Shown piece after piece: positions 36,239-49,557 of a stretch of 64,000 nt of DNA (position 1 is its first letter; each line of letters opens with the position of its first letter). The stretch lies in NCBI GenBank assembly GCA_025094145.1, contig JALLLS010000001.1:620001-684000 (forward strand), given 5' to 3'. Both the position numbers and the translations under genes were made by a program. This DNA is from Spinellus fusiger (taxonomy: Eukaryota > Mucoromycota > Mucoromycetes > Mucorales > Phycomycetaceae). The notes under the pieces are model-generated. The model did not search any database and had not been told where the DNA came from. It was given only the letters and a program-made list of their open reading frames with translations.

Positions 36239-36552
36239 ACGTAACTTGTCTTTCAATAAAACATACTCCAAACAACCTCTTCTTTGTTCAATCCGTGACT
36301 TCAAAAGCAGGGTTCAATTCTCTTTTCTTTCTAAAGAGATCTCTTCTCTTTCTCTCTCCCCTTTCTCCTCAACACCAACATATCAAGCCAAGGGTTAAGT
36401 TTGTATTGAGTGAATGCTTATATAGAATAGTAGGAGAAGTATTTCATTTTTTTGATTTTTCCTTGTTTAAAAAAAAAGAAAAAGGTGAAAAGCAACAAAA
36501 AAGAATTTTTTTTCTTTTTCATTTTTACGGCAAAAATAAAAGCACGTAGAAT
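36239..36552. terminator. Shared 3' region of convergent L40 and Ran genes
   Basis: A short convergent spacer carries AATAAAA signals in both orientations: AATAAAA just after the L40 stop (36255-36261) for the plus gene, and the A/T-rich block at 36440-36545 for the minus-strand Ran gene. The two transcripts are likely to end within, and perhaps overlap across, this interval. Confidence 0.5.
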
Positions 36553-37592
36553 TTACAAGTCATCATCTTCTTCAGGAAGAGGCTGGGCAGCGGCTTCGTT
36601 CATTTCATTCTGGTATTGCTCCATGAGGTTGGGGTCAACCTGCACTTCAGCAGGAGCAAGAGCAGGGGCAGCAACGAAATCGAGGTTCACATTGGCCACC
36701 AACTTACGGGCCAACCACAAGAAAGGCTTCTCGAAGTTGTAGTTGGACTTGGCAGAGATATCGTAGTACTGGAGGTTCTTCTTTCTGTGGAAGGTGATGG
36801 TCTTGGCCTTGACCTTGCGTTCCTTGACATCTACCTTGTTACCGCAAAGAACGATAGGGACGCTCTCGCACACACGCACAAGATCACGGTGCCAGTTGGG
36901 GACGTTCTTGTAGGTGATTCTAGAGGTGACATCGAACATGATGATAGCACACTGTCCTTGGATGTAGTAGCCATCACGGAGACCACCGAACTTCTCCTGA
37001 CCAGCAGTGTCCCATGTGTTGAAGATGATGGAGCCATAGTTGGTGTGGAAAAGGAGAGGGTGGACCTCAACACCAAGAGTGGCTGTTGTGTGGGGTGTAG
37101 ATGAGTGCAGATAAGATCCAGCAGATAGGTCAGAGAGGTAGGTTATTCACAGGTGTAGAGTGTAGGACAGTGAGTGTAGTGGAGTGTGCAGTACAACATG
37201 GGTGAGTTATGTGGAATAGAAATAGCAATTCATAGATACAATCCGTTAGAACAAAAGAACAACACCACGCATTATGCCATGCTATGCCATGCTATACTAT
37301 GCTATGCTATGCTATGCTTTCAAGGTATACTTTACCGACATATTTCTTCTCGAATTCACCAGTCAAGTGACGCTTAACAAAGGTGGTCTTGCCAGTTCCA
37401 CCGTCACCAACTAGTAAAGAAGACAGGTTAGTTTTCTCTTTCTTTTCTTCTTCCTTCTTTCTAACAGTGTACTGTTTTTTTTCTTCTTCTTGTTTTGTCT
37501 TTGGGTGTAGAAATAGTAGACAGGTGGGAGTGGAGTTCAATGAGCTTACCAAGAACGAGCTTAAAGGTGGGAATTTCCGATTGCTCTGCCAT
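36553..37592 (-). CDS. GSP1: Ran GTPase (Gsp1/Spi1)
   Basis: Three exons: 37592-37550, 37410-37336 and 37082-36553, 215 residues, in phase. Nucleotide-binding motifs are intact: P-loop GDGGTGKTT, switch [15 protein letters not shown], switch [23 protein letters not shown] and SAKSNY. The C-terminus LPEEDDDL is the acidic Ran tail, and there is no prenylation motif, which separates it from Rab/Ras/Rho proteins. Ran drives nuclear transport with karyopherins and spindle or nuclear-envelope assembly. Codon bias matches other highly expressed genes here. A run of GCTATGCTAT copies lies in intron 2 (37277-37320). Confidence 0.98.
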
Positions 37593-39362
37593 ACTACAAA
37601 AGAATCATCAGAAACAAGTTCTCAAAAAGAGTGCATCCATCCACAGACGTGCTTTTTAGAGTGTATAGTGCTGAGGATACGCGTATTTACCTTCAAAGAC
37701 TTAATGGATGGATAAGCGATATTGCTAGAGAAGGAGGGAGCAAGGCCTGTACTGAGAGAACACGTATTTTTGATATTCAGAGCCCTACATTGCTTTTTAT
37801 AGTAAGGTATAGACTGCGGCTCTATCTCTTTACAAAAATGGACTGCGGCTCTACATGTCTTTATAAATGGACTGCGGCTCTATCTATATCTCCATATAAG
37901 GATTGAGATTTTACCCATTCTTCCAAATATGATTACAGCCTACGTCACACACACATTCTTCTATTTTTCTCTCTTGTTCTTTCTTCTTAATAAAGACACC
38001 CATGAATAACAGTGGTTGAGATTAGTTATTGGTAGTTCTTAGTAGTTCTTAGTAGTTCTTATCTCTTATTAGCACCTGTGAGTCTTTTGATCTCTTGTGT
38101 GCTACTTTGTCTTTAAATAAATTGGTGGTTGGAATCAATAACAAGCATCACAATGAAACATATTAAGAAGTAATAAAATAAAACATAGTGTAAACAAATC
38201 AAAACCCTATTATTACGACTAAAGACAGATGCTATGAAAAATTATCAGTGTAATTATTATCATCACTGCTCTTTTAACTGCTTTGGAGAGAAAGAAACTC
38301 TTCTTTTCATCTCTTTTCATTCTATCTAATAATAAATAGACTCTTCTCCTTACTTTATTATTCAATTTAGCTATTTTGTACTATAGAAAGAGTATATTTG
38401 ATAATCAAATGGTTGGGACTGATATAAAAAGAGAGAGAGGGAGTAAAGAAAAAGGGCAGTTTATACCTCATGATGAAAGGGAAAAAATGGATTCCCTGTT
38501 TTGTTTTTCACTTGCACAAATCAAAGGACAATTAAAAGGGGGGTTTCTACTACTGATATTAAGACTATAGAGTAGTGCAGTTCATGTGTACATTATGCAC
38601 AGAAGTAGTGCTCCTGTAATATAATTAATTCTTGTTGTTCTCATAATAGATCCCACCCAGAAATCTACTTGTTGGTGATACATTAAGGGCTATAAGAATA
38701 AACTCTACTATGGAATGCCAAGATAAATGCAATAGAATAGCAAAACATCTTACTGTACATCTTACTGTACATCTTACTGCACATCTTACTGCACATCTTA
38801 CTGCACATTTTACTGTATGATATAGAGTGTATAGAGTGTCCTGCTATAACCACTTCTTCTATTATCAGAGCTTTACTATGCGTGGATTCCAAACAAGTGA
38901 CATGGATACCTCTTTATAAGAAATAAATGTTCTAAAATGATTTTAATGGTACACACACTAGGCCATAGATCAATTGACTTTTTCTTCCTTCTTTCATTGT
39001 TCTGTTCTTTTAGATAGATAAAAAGAATAAAACACAGAGATGAAAAAGAGAACTGGTGAAAATAGAATGAAATGAGATGAAAAATCAAACAAGCAAACAA
39101 AAATAAAGCATGTACAAATTGCCAAACTGTTAAGCTACAAAAGAGTGTGATAATGGCAGTAGAAAGAAACATAACAACAAAGAGACCTAGGATGTACAAT
39201 AGTAGTAAATCATGCAACAAAGGAAGGGAGTGGAATAAGAACATAAACTATCTTTGTGATGAATCCATTCATGTACCCAATCCCCATGAATGAATTCATC
39301 TGTTAAACGTATCAGCTAATTCATCAAACTATCAACTCATCCTGCCAATGACCTGTTCACTG
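37593..39362. other. Spacer upstream of Ran, downstream of the bZIP gene
   Basis: No gene supported. Contains three copies of GGACTGCGGCTCTA-type sequence (37815-37885), AGTTCTTAGT triplets (38033-38060) and ACATCTTACTG tandem copies (38745-38815). The Ran promoter should lie just above 37592. Hydrophobic minus frames near 38876-39244 are AT-rich noise or the bZIP 3' untranslated region. Confidence 0.55.
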
Positions 39363-41307
39363 TTAGAATCTTGGTGGTACTGAGAGAATTATGCCTTGCT
39401 GTTGCCGATGAGGAGGAGGGTGTGGATGCGAGTGAGAGTGAGGGTGAGGGTGGGAATGAGGGTGAGGGTGGGAATGAGGGTGAAGATGAGAATGAGAATG
39501 AGAATGAGAGTGAGAATGAGGGTGAGGGTGAGGGTGAGGGTGAGGTGCAGGCTGTTGCGACAGGTAAGTGCTGGGTATTCCCATAGGATTCACTGCATTT
39601 GAGTGTGGGTGAGGGGCATTGGAATAGCCAGACATTGCCATAACAGGTCCTACGAGTGTTTGCAGGGGCATACTCATGGGAGGTGGTAATGATTTTATAG
39701 CATGTTCAATACTATAGCCATTGGTCAGTGCAATGGGACACTCCTTGTGAGATAGCAAAAGTGTCTTTAGATTGATAACCTCTTCTTGCAATGCATTGGT
39801 CTCCATCTGCAATTGCTCATTATCATTCACAAGGTACTCCACTTTGGCCTGTAGATTGTTGAGCCACTGCTTCTTTCTCTGTCTACATTTCAGAGCAGCT
39901 TTTTTTTAAATAAAATAAAATAAACAGAAAACATAAACAGAAAACATACATCCTAATGAGCCTAAAAGTGTACACCAACAAGCTTCTCTATTTACCTAAT
40001 CGATTTCGTTCGAGAAAACTGCGTCGTTTGTCTTCACTCTCTGATAGACTTCCTTCTGCTCTTGCTTTTTTGCTGCTACTGGGGTCTCTATCTCCCTGTC
40101 TTTCGTCGTCTTCGTTGTCGTCTTCGTCGTCGTCTTCATCGTCTTCGTCTTCGTTCTCGTCTTCTTTGATACATGACTTCTTAAGAGAGGCCTTTCTTCT
40201 CGGTTGAGTTTCAGTAGAGACCCTCTTTCTTTGTTTCTTTGCATAATTAGAGGTGTTTTTCTGAGTAGGTGGATGGACACTGATTGGATCTGAATGACTA
40301 GAGTCACTGCTATTACTAGCAGCAGTGCTCATTGACCCAGATCGCTGTTGTTGTTGTGTATTGAGGTAAGGATTTACTATTTCAATATAGGGATGTGTTA
40401 CAAATCCAAGGGTTGGATCTTCTAGATAATATAGTTAAAAGAAGAAAAATAATAACACAGTGTAGATGGATAAAGGGGATATCGTTCTTTCTCAGATGGA
40501 CATGTTTGTTACCTGGATAACTGCTATTGACTGAACCAGAATGACATGTGAGTTCTGAAGTGGGTATTATAACAGAAGGATCAAGCGTAGAACGGGAATC
40601 ACCTTTGACCAATTCATAAGATGGAGTAATATCTAGGTCTGGTTTAGTAAGTGGGTTTGAATAGGAAGAGGTGTCAATGGAGTGGGATTTCCAATGAAGC
40701 GGTGGATTTATCAAATCAACCACGCTATGGGCATTGAGTGCTTTGGGCATCAACTCCAAGGCATCAACACCTTTTTGGGTTATATCGATGGCAGAGAAGC
40801 TTTGTTCAAAGGGGTTTGGTTCTTGGTCCAACTTTGTAGTGGAATTAGAGGGCAATAAACCATTAGTATCTACTACTAGTGGATTCTCGGATCCTATAGG
40901 CCCACCCATGCATAACATAGGATATAAGTAGGCATGAAGATGAAGATGAAGATGATAAAGATGATAAAGATGAAGACACAAACATAAACATAAACATAAA
41001 CATAAACATAAACATAAACATAAACATAAACATAAACATAAACATATGCACATGCACATACAAACACATACAAACATAGATCAATAGACAAATAGATCAA
41101 TATGTCAATAGGTTCATTGCTAGAATGTGAGCTCAGGTATGCTTCTTTTTCTTTGTTGATGAGCTTACCGTGCTGAACGACCGCGCAGACCGAATTAGTG
41201 TGACCAGTTGGATTCTCAACAGATGTCTTTTTCGGGCCGATGGCTGCGTTTGTAATGCTTGGGTTATTCAGTACTGTCAGGTCAATCTCTGTCATTGTAG
41301 AAGGCAT
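39363..41307 (-). CDS. bZIP transcription factor of the Atf1/CREB type
   Basis: Four exons: 41307-41169, 40893-40513, 40421-39996 and 39898-39363, 493 residues, in phase. The DNA-binding region spans intron 3: FLERNRL joined to AALKCRQRKKQWLNNLQ, then a leucine zipper (VEYLVNDNEQLQMETNAL and VINLKTLLLSH). ERNRxAALKCRQRKKQWL is diagnostic of the Atf1/ATF2/CREB group, which binds TGACGTCA sites. A mid-protein block (NPFEQSF, Ser/Pro-rich) could be a stress-kinase target region; several Ser/Thr-Pro sites are present. Upstream of the basic region lies a long Asp/Glu run, and the C-terminus is a Pro-His/Ser-His repeat encoded by GAGTGA/GGGTGA tandem copies. Intron 1 contains an ATAAAC microsatellite (40978-41045). 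In fission yeast Atf1 is the nuclear target of Sty1. Confidence 0.92.
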
Positions 41308-42210
41308 TCAGTGGTAAAAAGGCGTTTTATAAGAATATGCTTGAGAAGAAGCAAAATATTCCCAATAATAATAATGGTGGTGGTGGTAGTAACAGTAACA
41401 GTAGCAGTAGTAGTAGTAATATAGCAATAGGCACAAATACAGATGCAGATACAGATGCAGATGCAGATACAGATACAGATACAAGCACAGGAGTAGCGTG
41501 GTTCTTTTGTTTTCTTATAATGTCAATGCTTTATAGCAGGTAAAGGTGTATCAATGGAGCCTGTAGTAGAGTACCAGCAAGAGGTGTCTTCAGTAGAAAA
41601 GAAGTGCAGTGGTTGGTATGGAGAAGGATTCTAATAAGAAATAGATTTATCAACATTCATTGCTTATTCTCTATACTTCATTCTATTCATTTACTTTTGT
41701 GGTTTGGCAGGTGAAAGAGGGGTTTGGCGCTATGTTCTCTAATTTCCTATTCTTCTCTATTTAATAGCCCTACTAATAAATAGCCTTGTTAATGAGTTTA
41801 CGGTGGCACATGAGGGCATGTCTGCAGTAGAGCAAAAAGAAGACTCCTTACCTGGTACAATCCAGAAAATACAAAAAGCAAAATTTCTGCGATCTTTAAA
41901 AACATCCACTTTTTTCCTGTTTTTTATTTTTAAAGAGCGATAGAGAGAGAAAAGAAAAAGACAGAACAATGGAAGGAAAGAGCAATCAGCTGATGATTGG
42001 CTGATAAAGAGATGATTACATCATAGTTCATTGGTATCCCGTTATGAGAGAAGCACTAACCTAAACGATGGGGAGCTACTGATTTGTTTTGCAGAACTTG
42101 CCACAGGAGTCACAGTGACTGCTTTAACGGCAAGAGAAGAGAGAAAAAGGCATGTTGCCTGGGTACGACGATATTCGTGAAGTTAAGATGGACTTGCTTT
42201 TGGTTACTCA

Positions 42211-42330
42211 AAGTTATTGTAGGTTATTGTAGGCTATTGTAGGTTATTATAGGCTATTGTAGGTTATTGTAGGTTATTGTAGGTTATTGTAGGTTATTAT
42301 AGGCTATTGTAGGTTACTATAGGCTATTAT
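42211..42330. repeat. Twelve-copy 10-bp phased repeat
   Basis: Twelve 10-bp units in perfect register, AGGTTATTGT with T/C, G/A changes at fixed positions. The period equals about one turn of the double helix, so T-tracts fall on the same face. Confidence 0.95.
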
Positions 42331-42718
42331 CAAGGCAGATGCCCTTTTTGGAGTATTTATTCTCTTGGACATTGGAATCCTACTTGTCTTTCTACCATAT
42401 AAGAATAGATGAAGAAAGAGAAAAATGCAATTGGGATGTATAAAATGCATTGACAATGCTACTCTTCCCAGCCAATGCTGTATGGACAGAGGTGAGTTAA
42501 TACTTTTGTTATCATTGATCATTATCATTGGTCAATATAGATTATAGATTAAAAGGGTTATTTTGTTTACAATCACATTGGCAGACATATACCATTCTAT
42601 CTCAACATTTCATTCTCAGACAACTGATTTGGTTTTTTTTTTTTCCATTTGTAACATGTCTGCTTGTCATCAGATCGGGTAAATCCTTCGTTGTTTCTTC
42701 TTGACTCCGTTCTAGTAA

Positions 42719-42806
42719 GGATGTCGGGAGAAACAACAAGAGAACAGCCGCACTTGTGAATCTACTGTTGAGAGATGTTCACTCTTGTTGTTCCTTAGGA
42801 CATCCC
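42719..42806. repeat. Fold-back (inverted repeat)
   Basis: Arm GGATGTCGGGAGAAACAACA to 42743 pairs with 42782-42806 (reverse complement GGATGTCCTAAGGAACAACA plus AGAG), about 24 bp with three mismatches and a 38-bp loop. Another GTTGTTTCT lies just upstream (42690), so the structure may be larger. Confidence 0.75.
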
Positions 42807-43388
42807 ACTTTAACTGCAGAAGAAGGATGTTGGAGTATAAAGGAATAGGCAGTGTCTACTGTATTCATCGAGGGATCTTATAGAAAGCAAAGTATCCCTT
42901 ATGTCTTTGTGACAGCTACAAGTGTATTACAAACTATCTGCACTGATGAATGAATAGATTATAATAACATGTTGACGATGTATAAATATATCAATATAAA
43001 CATAAACAGACAGAGATCCACCGATAACAGCAGACACCATTCTATAACAGAAATGTCTATTTGCTCTGTTGAATCTTATCTGACCCTACACTAGGCCATG
43101 GATACTTGTGGTTTGCAAGCCACTGTATAGGTACAAAAGGAGGTCCACAACACACAGCAGCATAGACATCATTATTGTTATTATTGTTATTGTTGTTATT
43201 ATTACAATTACTATTATTATTTCTTTCTGCTTGACTTTATTCTCTATTTTCCTTATCAGTAAATACAAAAATAAGATAAAGAACAAAATAGGCGAATGAA
43301 TCCACAATTGCCCAAAGTATAGGAATGAGAAATCACTAGAAATAAAAATTTTGATTCTTTTTTTTTTTGTTCTTGTTGTTATCTTTCC

Positions 43389-45616
43389 ATGGCAGATAAT
43401 ACAACACTTCCAAAGGACATTGGTGCTCCTAAGAACACCCCTCCTTCCCGCTTACCTCCTAATTATGGATCCCTCCAAGGAGATACTTTTTATGGCGAGG
43501 CACCTGAAAACAGCTACCATACAACCCAGAGCCATCCTATATCCAACTCATCCAGCTCACCCAACTCCACCCACTCGCACTCTTTCCGAGACGCTATGGA
43601 GTCCTTTGTAGGCTCCTACTCTCGTACCTCTGTTCTTTATGTCGCCGAGAATCTTACATTACCCCACACTGTATTAACCGACGCTCACGAAGCACTCTTG
43701 GAGAGCGAAGAAGAACAGCACTATGATAGCTCAAGATTACGGTAAGAACAGAGATCCATAACACTTTATTCGAATCGATCGAGAATTGCAAGTCCCAATA
43801 AAAGTCACACTCTGCTCACTGACAATGGCCAACCTACCTCCACAGACCCCACTCTCCCGAACCCAACCAGCTTAGTCCTATCTTATCCACAGACACCAGC
43901 ACAGGCATCCACCTCTTCCCACCTCTCTCAAGGCACACCACAGTGGCCTCTGTTCTCTCCCAAAGACTACAGGCATCCACCCAAGCCCAGAGTTATACAC
44001 CACAGTCTACGTTTCTTCAGTCGGTGTTTAACTCTGTCAATGTGCTACTTGGCGTTGGAATGCTTGCTCTTCCATTGGCACTCCGCTATGCTGGCTGGGT
44101 GTGGGGATCTCTTATCTTTGTCTTTTGCTCTCTGCTTACCAACTACACTGCCAAGTTGATTGCCAAGTGCATGGATGCTAATCCAGGATCTTCCACTTAT
44201 GGTGATGTAGGAGTGGCGGCTTTCGGTAATGGTGTACGTAACCTTGTCAGCTGTCTTTTCATTGTTGAATTACTGACAGTAGGGTAAGTAGAGAGAAGAG
44301 TGATGTGATGTTCCTAGGGATGGGGAGGGCATGGACAAGGTTCCTTATTATTGACATGTTGAACTTGTTTTTGGTATTGGGTATATCAAGTGTGGCTATG
44401 ATTGTTCTATTGGGAGATGGCATTCAATCTCTCTGGCCTGAACTTGATCTTATTACGACTCGCTGTATCTCCTTTGTTGTTTTAACTCCCATGTCATTCA
44501 TGTCTATCCGTAAACTGGCTTATACTAGTCTGGTGGGGATTGTCAGCTGTATTTCTTTGGTGATCATTGTTGTGTACGATGGACTGTCCAAGGAAACCAA
44601 GCCTGGCAGTCTTTGGGAGCCCATGGTAAAGTAGTAGTAGGATGAAATGACTGTGTCTAATCACCCATTGCCCTTTTATTTTTCTTTTCTTCTTTCTACT
44701 TTCTCCAGGAAACCGAACTCTTTCCTTCCCAACCCTACAATATTCCTCTTGCTTTTGGTATCATGATGTCTGGATTTGCAGGCCATGCTATATTCCCTGC
44801 CATTTACCATGACATGAAGGACCAGAGTGAATACACCCGTATGGTCAATTGGACCTACAGCATTGCTCTGATCACCTATGCTGGTTTAGCTGTGGTTGGC
44901 TATGCCATGTTTGGTTTAGAAACAATGCAAGAGGTACGTTTGCTGTTTCTCCCTTTTTCTTCTTTTCTTTTCTTTTCTTCAGGTGTTGGCAGGTTTCAAT
45001 GTACAAATGTCAATTGAATTGTCCAATAGATTACACAAAACTTAGCCATGACACCAGGATACAATCTCATTCTGAACAAAGTAGCCGTTTGGCTTATTGT
45101 TATGACTCCTATTGCTAAGTATGGGCTTATGATGAACCCTATTGCTCTGACTTGGGAACTTTGGTTAATGAGCCAACCTTTTGTTGAATACTGGTGCAAG
45201 TACCATGCTTGGCGCGAAACCTTCTTGATGGTTTTGGGACGTATTTGTATTAGTGGATTCATTGTTTATATTGCTACTGTTTTCCCTGGATTTGATCGTG
45301 TCATGGTAAGCAGAAGGATGATACATTTATATAGATATATGAAAGAACAAAAGGAGGGGGAAGACAAGGAGAGAAAAGAAAACAGAGCTGTACTTCCCTA
45401 CTCACACACCACTACTTTATCTCGTGTGTCTAGTCTTTGCTTGGATCTTTGTTTAGTTTTAGTATTTCTGCCATCTTCCCATTAGTGTGCTACCAACAGA
45501 TTTTTAGTAGGTCTATGAGTAAGAAGGAATCTGTTTTGGTATGGCTCTTGATCATTGTATCGACAGCTATGGCATGCGTTGGTACGGTTTGGACGTTTCT
45601 TCCCAGCCAGATTTAA
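43389..45616 (+). CDS. Vacuolar-type amino-acid transporter (AVT1-like, AAAP family)
   Basis: Six exons: 43389-43741, 43846-44283, 44391-44625, 44709-44933, 45030-45305 and 45434-45616, 569 residues, in phase. A hydrophilic N-terminus of ~200 residues (Ser/Pro-rich, SYSRTSVLYVAEN) precedes about eleven membrane segments. TM1 reads SVNVLLGVGMLALPLALRYA, the signature start of AAAP/SLC32 carriers; later segments include IFVFCSLLTNYTAKLIAKC, GFAGHAIFPAIYHDM (a conserved AVT motif) and WLIVMTPIAKYGLMMNPIA. Yeast AVT1 imports neutral amino acids into the vacuole using the proton gradient; other AVTs export. Substrate and direction cannot be read from sequence. It is divergently arranged with the bZIP gene. 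Confidence 0.92.
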
Positions 45617-48600
45617 AATAGATAGAGCAAAAACCTTGTTTATAGTAGGCTTCTCACTTAAAATTAAATGTTAAGTTATTATGTAATTATAGCATCCTAT
45701 TCATACACTCTGGAAATGTATTATTAAAATAAAGTACATTCTTTTATTAAGCTTCACTGCATAATGTGGTTATAGCATTTCATTTCTATACACTTTAAAA
45801 GTAGAAGATGAAAATAAGATGTTCATGATGAAAGTGTACTCCATACTATGGACAGCTGGTATATAAAGTCAGATTCAGGTACAAGTCATTTGCCTCTTTT
45901 TATACTATTTCGCCTGACGGGTGTTTCATGGTGTTATGAGACATATGCATTTCTACCCATGTTCTATTCTACTGGCCTCTCCAGAATTGTAGTGCCGATC
46001 AGAACTCACTACTATTTACTCAGAAAGAAAAAGAAAAAAGAGATGGCGAATACTTTATTGTCTGCTATGTTTTCTAGATGTTGGTATTGCTATTAAAAAT
46101 ATCACTCTATCCTTCAGTCGTAGTAAGTTCATTCCAAAGATGTTTTATAAATGTATGCACCTATCTGCTTTCTGTTTTTCCACCTTACATATGCAAAAAT
46201 ATACAGACATCAAGATCAGTGTTTATTAAACTATAGAAACTCGGTGGCCGTAACTAATGCAATTGTGCTTATAATAAATAAAATACTGCAATAGGATAGG
46301 GTGTAATGTTGTACTGCATAAGAAAGACAGAAATGTAATCCAATGAAATACAGTTTCATTGAATGTGTTTATTCCCTTGTAAAGTAATAAGGAAGAATAT
46401 CTTTATAACTGACTCAGTGGGGATTTCAAGTATGGATTGAGCATATTTCTGTAATCTACCATGAGTAATTGTGGTTTGACAATAGGCCTTTTCTCCTCCT
46501 TTCTGTGTTGTGCTGTATTCTGTTACTCTTCAATGCACTTAAGTCTACATTACTAGTCAAGTATAAAACCAAAATTTGTGGATCTTCTATCCAGCTGCTA
46601 TCTTCATATTAGTGGCATCTGGAATTGGGCTATTTTATAGAAAAATCAATGGAATCTACTTTCTGTTGTTGTTTTGAATAGCTACAAAGCATACATAGTA
46701 CAAAACAAATGGCCAAGCCTAATGCTTGTTATTATTCTTTATCAATCTACCCTGTTTGTCGTTGTTTGTAAACTTTGATCGCTGTGCATCCAGAATGGCA
46801 AACAGTATTATATGTAAATAAAGTTTACATCTCTTATTGCTTATAGTAAAGAAAAAGACAATATAAGTAATCATATATTGATCACAGACAGTTCGATGTC
46901 CATAATAAATTAACTCTATGTATTCATCACTGACCATTCAATCTTACATAATAATTTACTATCTATCTGCTGTCATACACATAATCCACAGGCCTTATTT
47001 CAATGAAAAGGAATAGAGTATATAGGATATATACTTCATTGCACAGTAAATGCCATCATTTTCTTTATGTCAATACAGCTAAGAAATGATTATATAAACT
47101 TTATTAATATGAAACATCTTCTGAAGCAATGTTGGTGATATTACTATATATATATAAAAACAGCTTCAGTCAAGGTCATACTGAATGTATATAACATTTT
47201 ATATATTAAAAACGAGAAGTTAGCAGCTAGCAGTTAGCAATTCGTAAAATAAAATAAAAATCAGTAACAAAATAATGAGTCTGGGTTGAAGCATCCATGA
47301 TTAACCGTAATGTATTTGACGTAGTTGATAGACGTTTTAAGGATAGTATGAGAGTACAACAGCCTGTATTAGGATATATGCTTTTTGATAGTAAAGTTAT
47401 TCTATCTGTAATCATCATTATACTAGAGTAGAAGTATAAAAGAATAACATAAAATTGAATAAGAAAAAGAGTAAATCATACGCCAACAAAACAGAATACC
47501 TTTGAACTCAAGAAGCCATGAACGACACCATCTTATCCTATCAATAATTGAATAGTAGCTGATACTATTCAATGCTATTAAAGAATATTAATTTCCTCTG
47601 AACTAAATATCATCTATTTAGCAAGAAACTACTAGAATCAAGAAGAATAAGCATATTGGTTTATCCTTCCTTCTCCCCCAGTGATCACTGGAGCCTCGGT
47701 TGACTCACTGAAGGAAACCCATGATGCAGTTAAACTATCTAAAGAATAATAATGAAGTGTATCTTGATGGATTTTATCATGCAAAAGATATTGTAATGTT
47801 AACTATACTATTATTAAAGACACATGCTTATTAAAGATAGCCACCATCTAGGATTTTATTGTGATTCAGATACTATCCAATATCTCATTTTATAATTTCA
47901 TAAAATCTACTCCTTGTACCTGAAGTATTTCTATATATATATATATAAGGTGTGGTATTATTCATGAATAATCTATATGTCCAAACCATTGGGGACGAAA
48001 TGAAGAGTTGCTTTGATAACTGAAAAAAAGTTATAGACTGGAAAGTCAATCTACTGGATACTTATTCAATTGGACTCAATAGTGAGTATTCTAAATGACA
48101 TCAGAACGAGTTAACTAATAATAGTTTTTATTTATTTATTACATATAAAAATAAAACTATAATATAACAAAATATAATTAAATGTGTGGTGAATGATATT
48201 ATGTTTATCTATTTTAAACTATCGTATTATTTCATTGTATTTTAAATACTAAATTAGAACCACAGTATATTTAATGTTTATTTCAATCATATTAATCTAT
48301 AAATACCACTCACTTTTTCTGGTTCCCCTGCAGTAGATTTGATTAATAGTAGTCAGGAGTTGGGATTAACAATGATTACTAAGAGCAAAGGAAATATATT
48401 GAAGAGTCAAGCTCATTAATAATAACTCATTGACTGTGATAATAACAAATAGAATGGTATACACAGTAAAGAAGGAGAACAGGAATAGATACTACTAGAA
48501 TAATCATAATCAATAATCTAAAATAAAAATAAAAATAAACAATCGATCCCTACTAAAGACGTAATATTTCTCTCGCTAATGTATAAACACTTTTGGAAAG

Positions 48601-49557
48601 AAAGAAGAAAATAGCATAAAAATAGTTAATCTTCAAATATTATCCATGCTATGAAAAGGCCTCTCTATTAAGCTTAGTCAATTCAACAATCACTAGAAGT
48701 ATGTTATTGTTATCCTCGACGTATATCCATTGGTTCTATATATCTCTTTTGTTAAGACTAGCTCAATAATACAACTATCATCCCTTTTCCATTTTTAACT
48801 TGCCATTGGAGTATTATCTTACACAAATATACAAATATACATTAAATTCTGACTGTATTTACTGTTAAAGAAAGAAATCAATCCATCTACATGTTTACTG
48901 TAATAAAGAGCCCTCAAATAAAAATAGATGAAGATTATTGTTATATGTTCTCTAAAGAGAGAATAGCCATTGTCATTGAATGCAATTCCATCATCATAGC
49001 TACATAAAAGTTACTATACTGAGATAAGAAGTACAAAAGACAGACATGGCTATGATAGTACTATTATTTCACTTATTTAAAGTGACAATAATATGAAGTG
49101 CATAAAATGACATTACAGAAAACAAAAAGAATATTGCCATGACCTACCCCCTTTTTTCTGTTCATTCCTGTTTTATTTCTCTTTGTCTTCTCTTTGGTGT
49201 AATACAGAGAAGTAAGAGAGTTGAAATTCACACGGCTCATACTTCATAGATTGCATTGTTAAATTAGAATACACTTTAGAATCCTCATGTGGATCTAGAA
49301 AGGATATGTTTATACAAAAATAAAAAGCAAGATAAAGCTGGTTTATAATCACACATCTGGAAATAAAAAATAAAAAAATAGAATAGCTATTCAAAGTAGT
49401 TTTCAGGTACTAAAGTTATTAAAAAAATAGAGTAAACAGAAAGATATGGGAAGATGGTGAAGACAAGAGAGAAAATAAGGGCGGGAGGGTGGTGATTCAA
49501 TAGTGAGAAAAAGAAAGCAAGGGCTTTAGTGCTCTTTTTCTCATTCGCTCTCTTTCT
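45617..49557. other. Large AT-rich intergenic region
   Basis: About 3.9 kb without a supported gene. All frames are short and rich in Ile, Tyr, Asn and Lys. Small features include TATATA runs (47145-47156, 47933-47947), a short GC-richer patch around 47670-47730 and a TTAGCAGCTAGCAGTTAGC repeat (47219-47239). The first and last few hundred bases should hold the 3' untranslated regions of the transporter and SAPS genes. Confidence 0.6.

Larger units (their letters stand above)
41308..43388. promoter_or_regulatory. Shared 2-kb region between divergent bZIP and transporter genes
   Basis: Region between two divergent start codons. It contains GTGGTGGTAG/CAGTAG repeats (41375-41420), GATACAGATGCA repeats (41440-41483), a 10-bp phased array (42211-42330), a fold-back at 42719-42806 and the second copy of a 22-base shared sequence (42663-42684). 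No gene is supported, though the plus frame beginning near 41337 is a repeat artefact. Confidence 0.6.

Noticed and set aside
36616..37104. 162-codon plus-strand frame opposite Ran
   Set aside because: Antisense shadow of the highly biased Ran coding sequence; it crosses a Ran exon end.
38876..39244. 122-codon hydrophobic minus frame
   Set aside because: Phe/Leu-rich from T-rich DNA directly downstream of the bZIP stop codon; more likely 3' untranslated or spacer sequence.
40863..41084. Minus frames rich in Met-Phe or Val-Tyr repeats
   Set aside because: They translate the ATAAAC microsatellite in intron 1 of the bZIP gene.
47641..47760. GC-richer patch considered as a tRNA or small RNA gene
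   Set aside because: No cloverleaf, no A/B box pair and no TTCGAATC-like arm.
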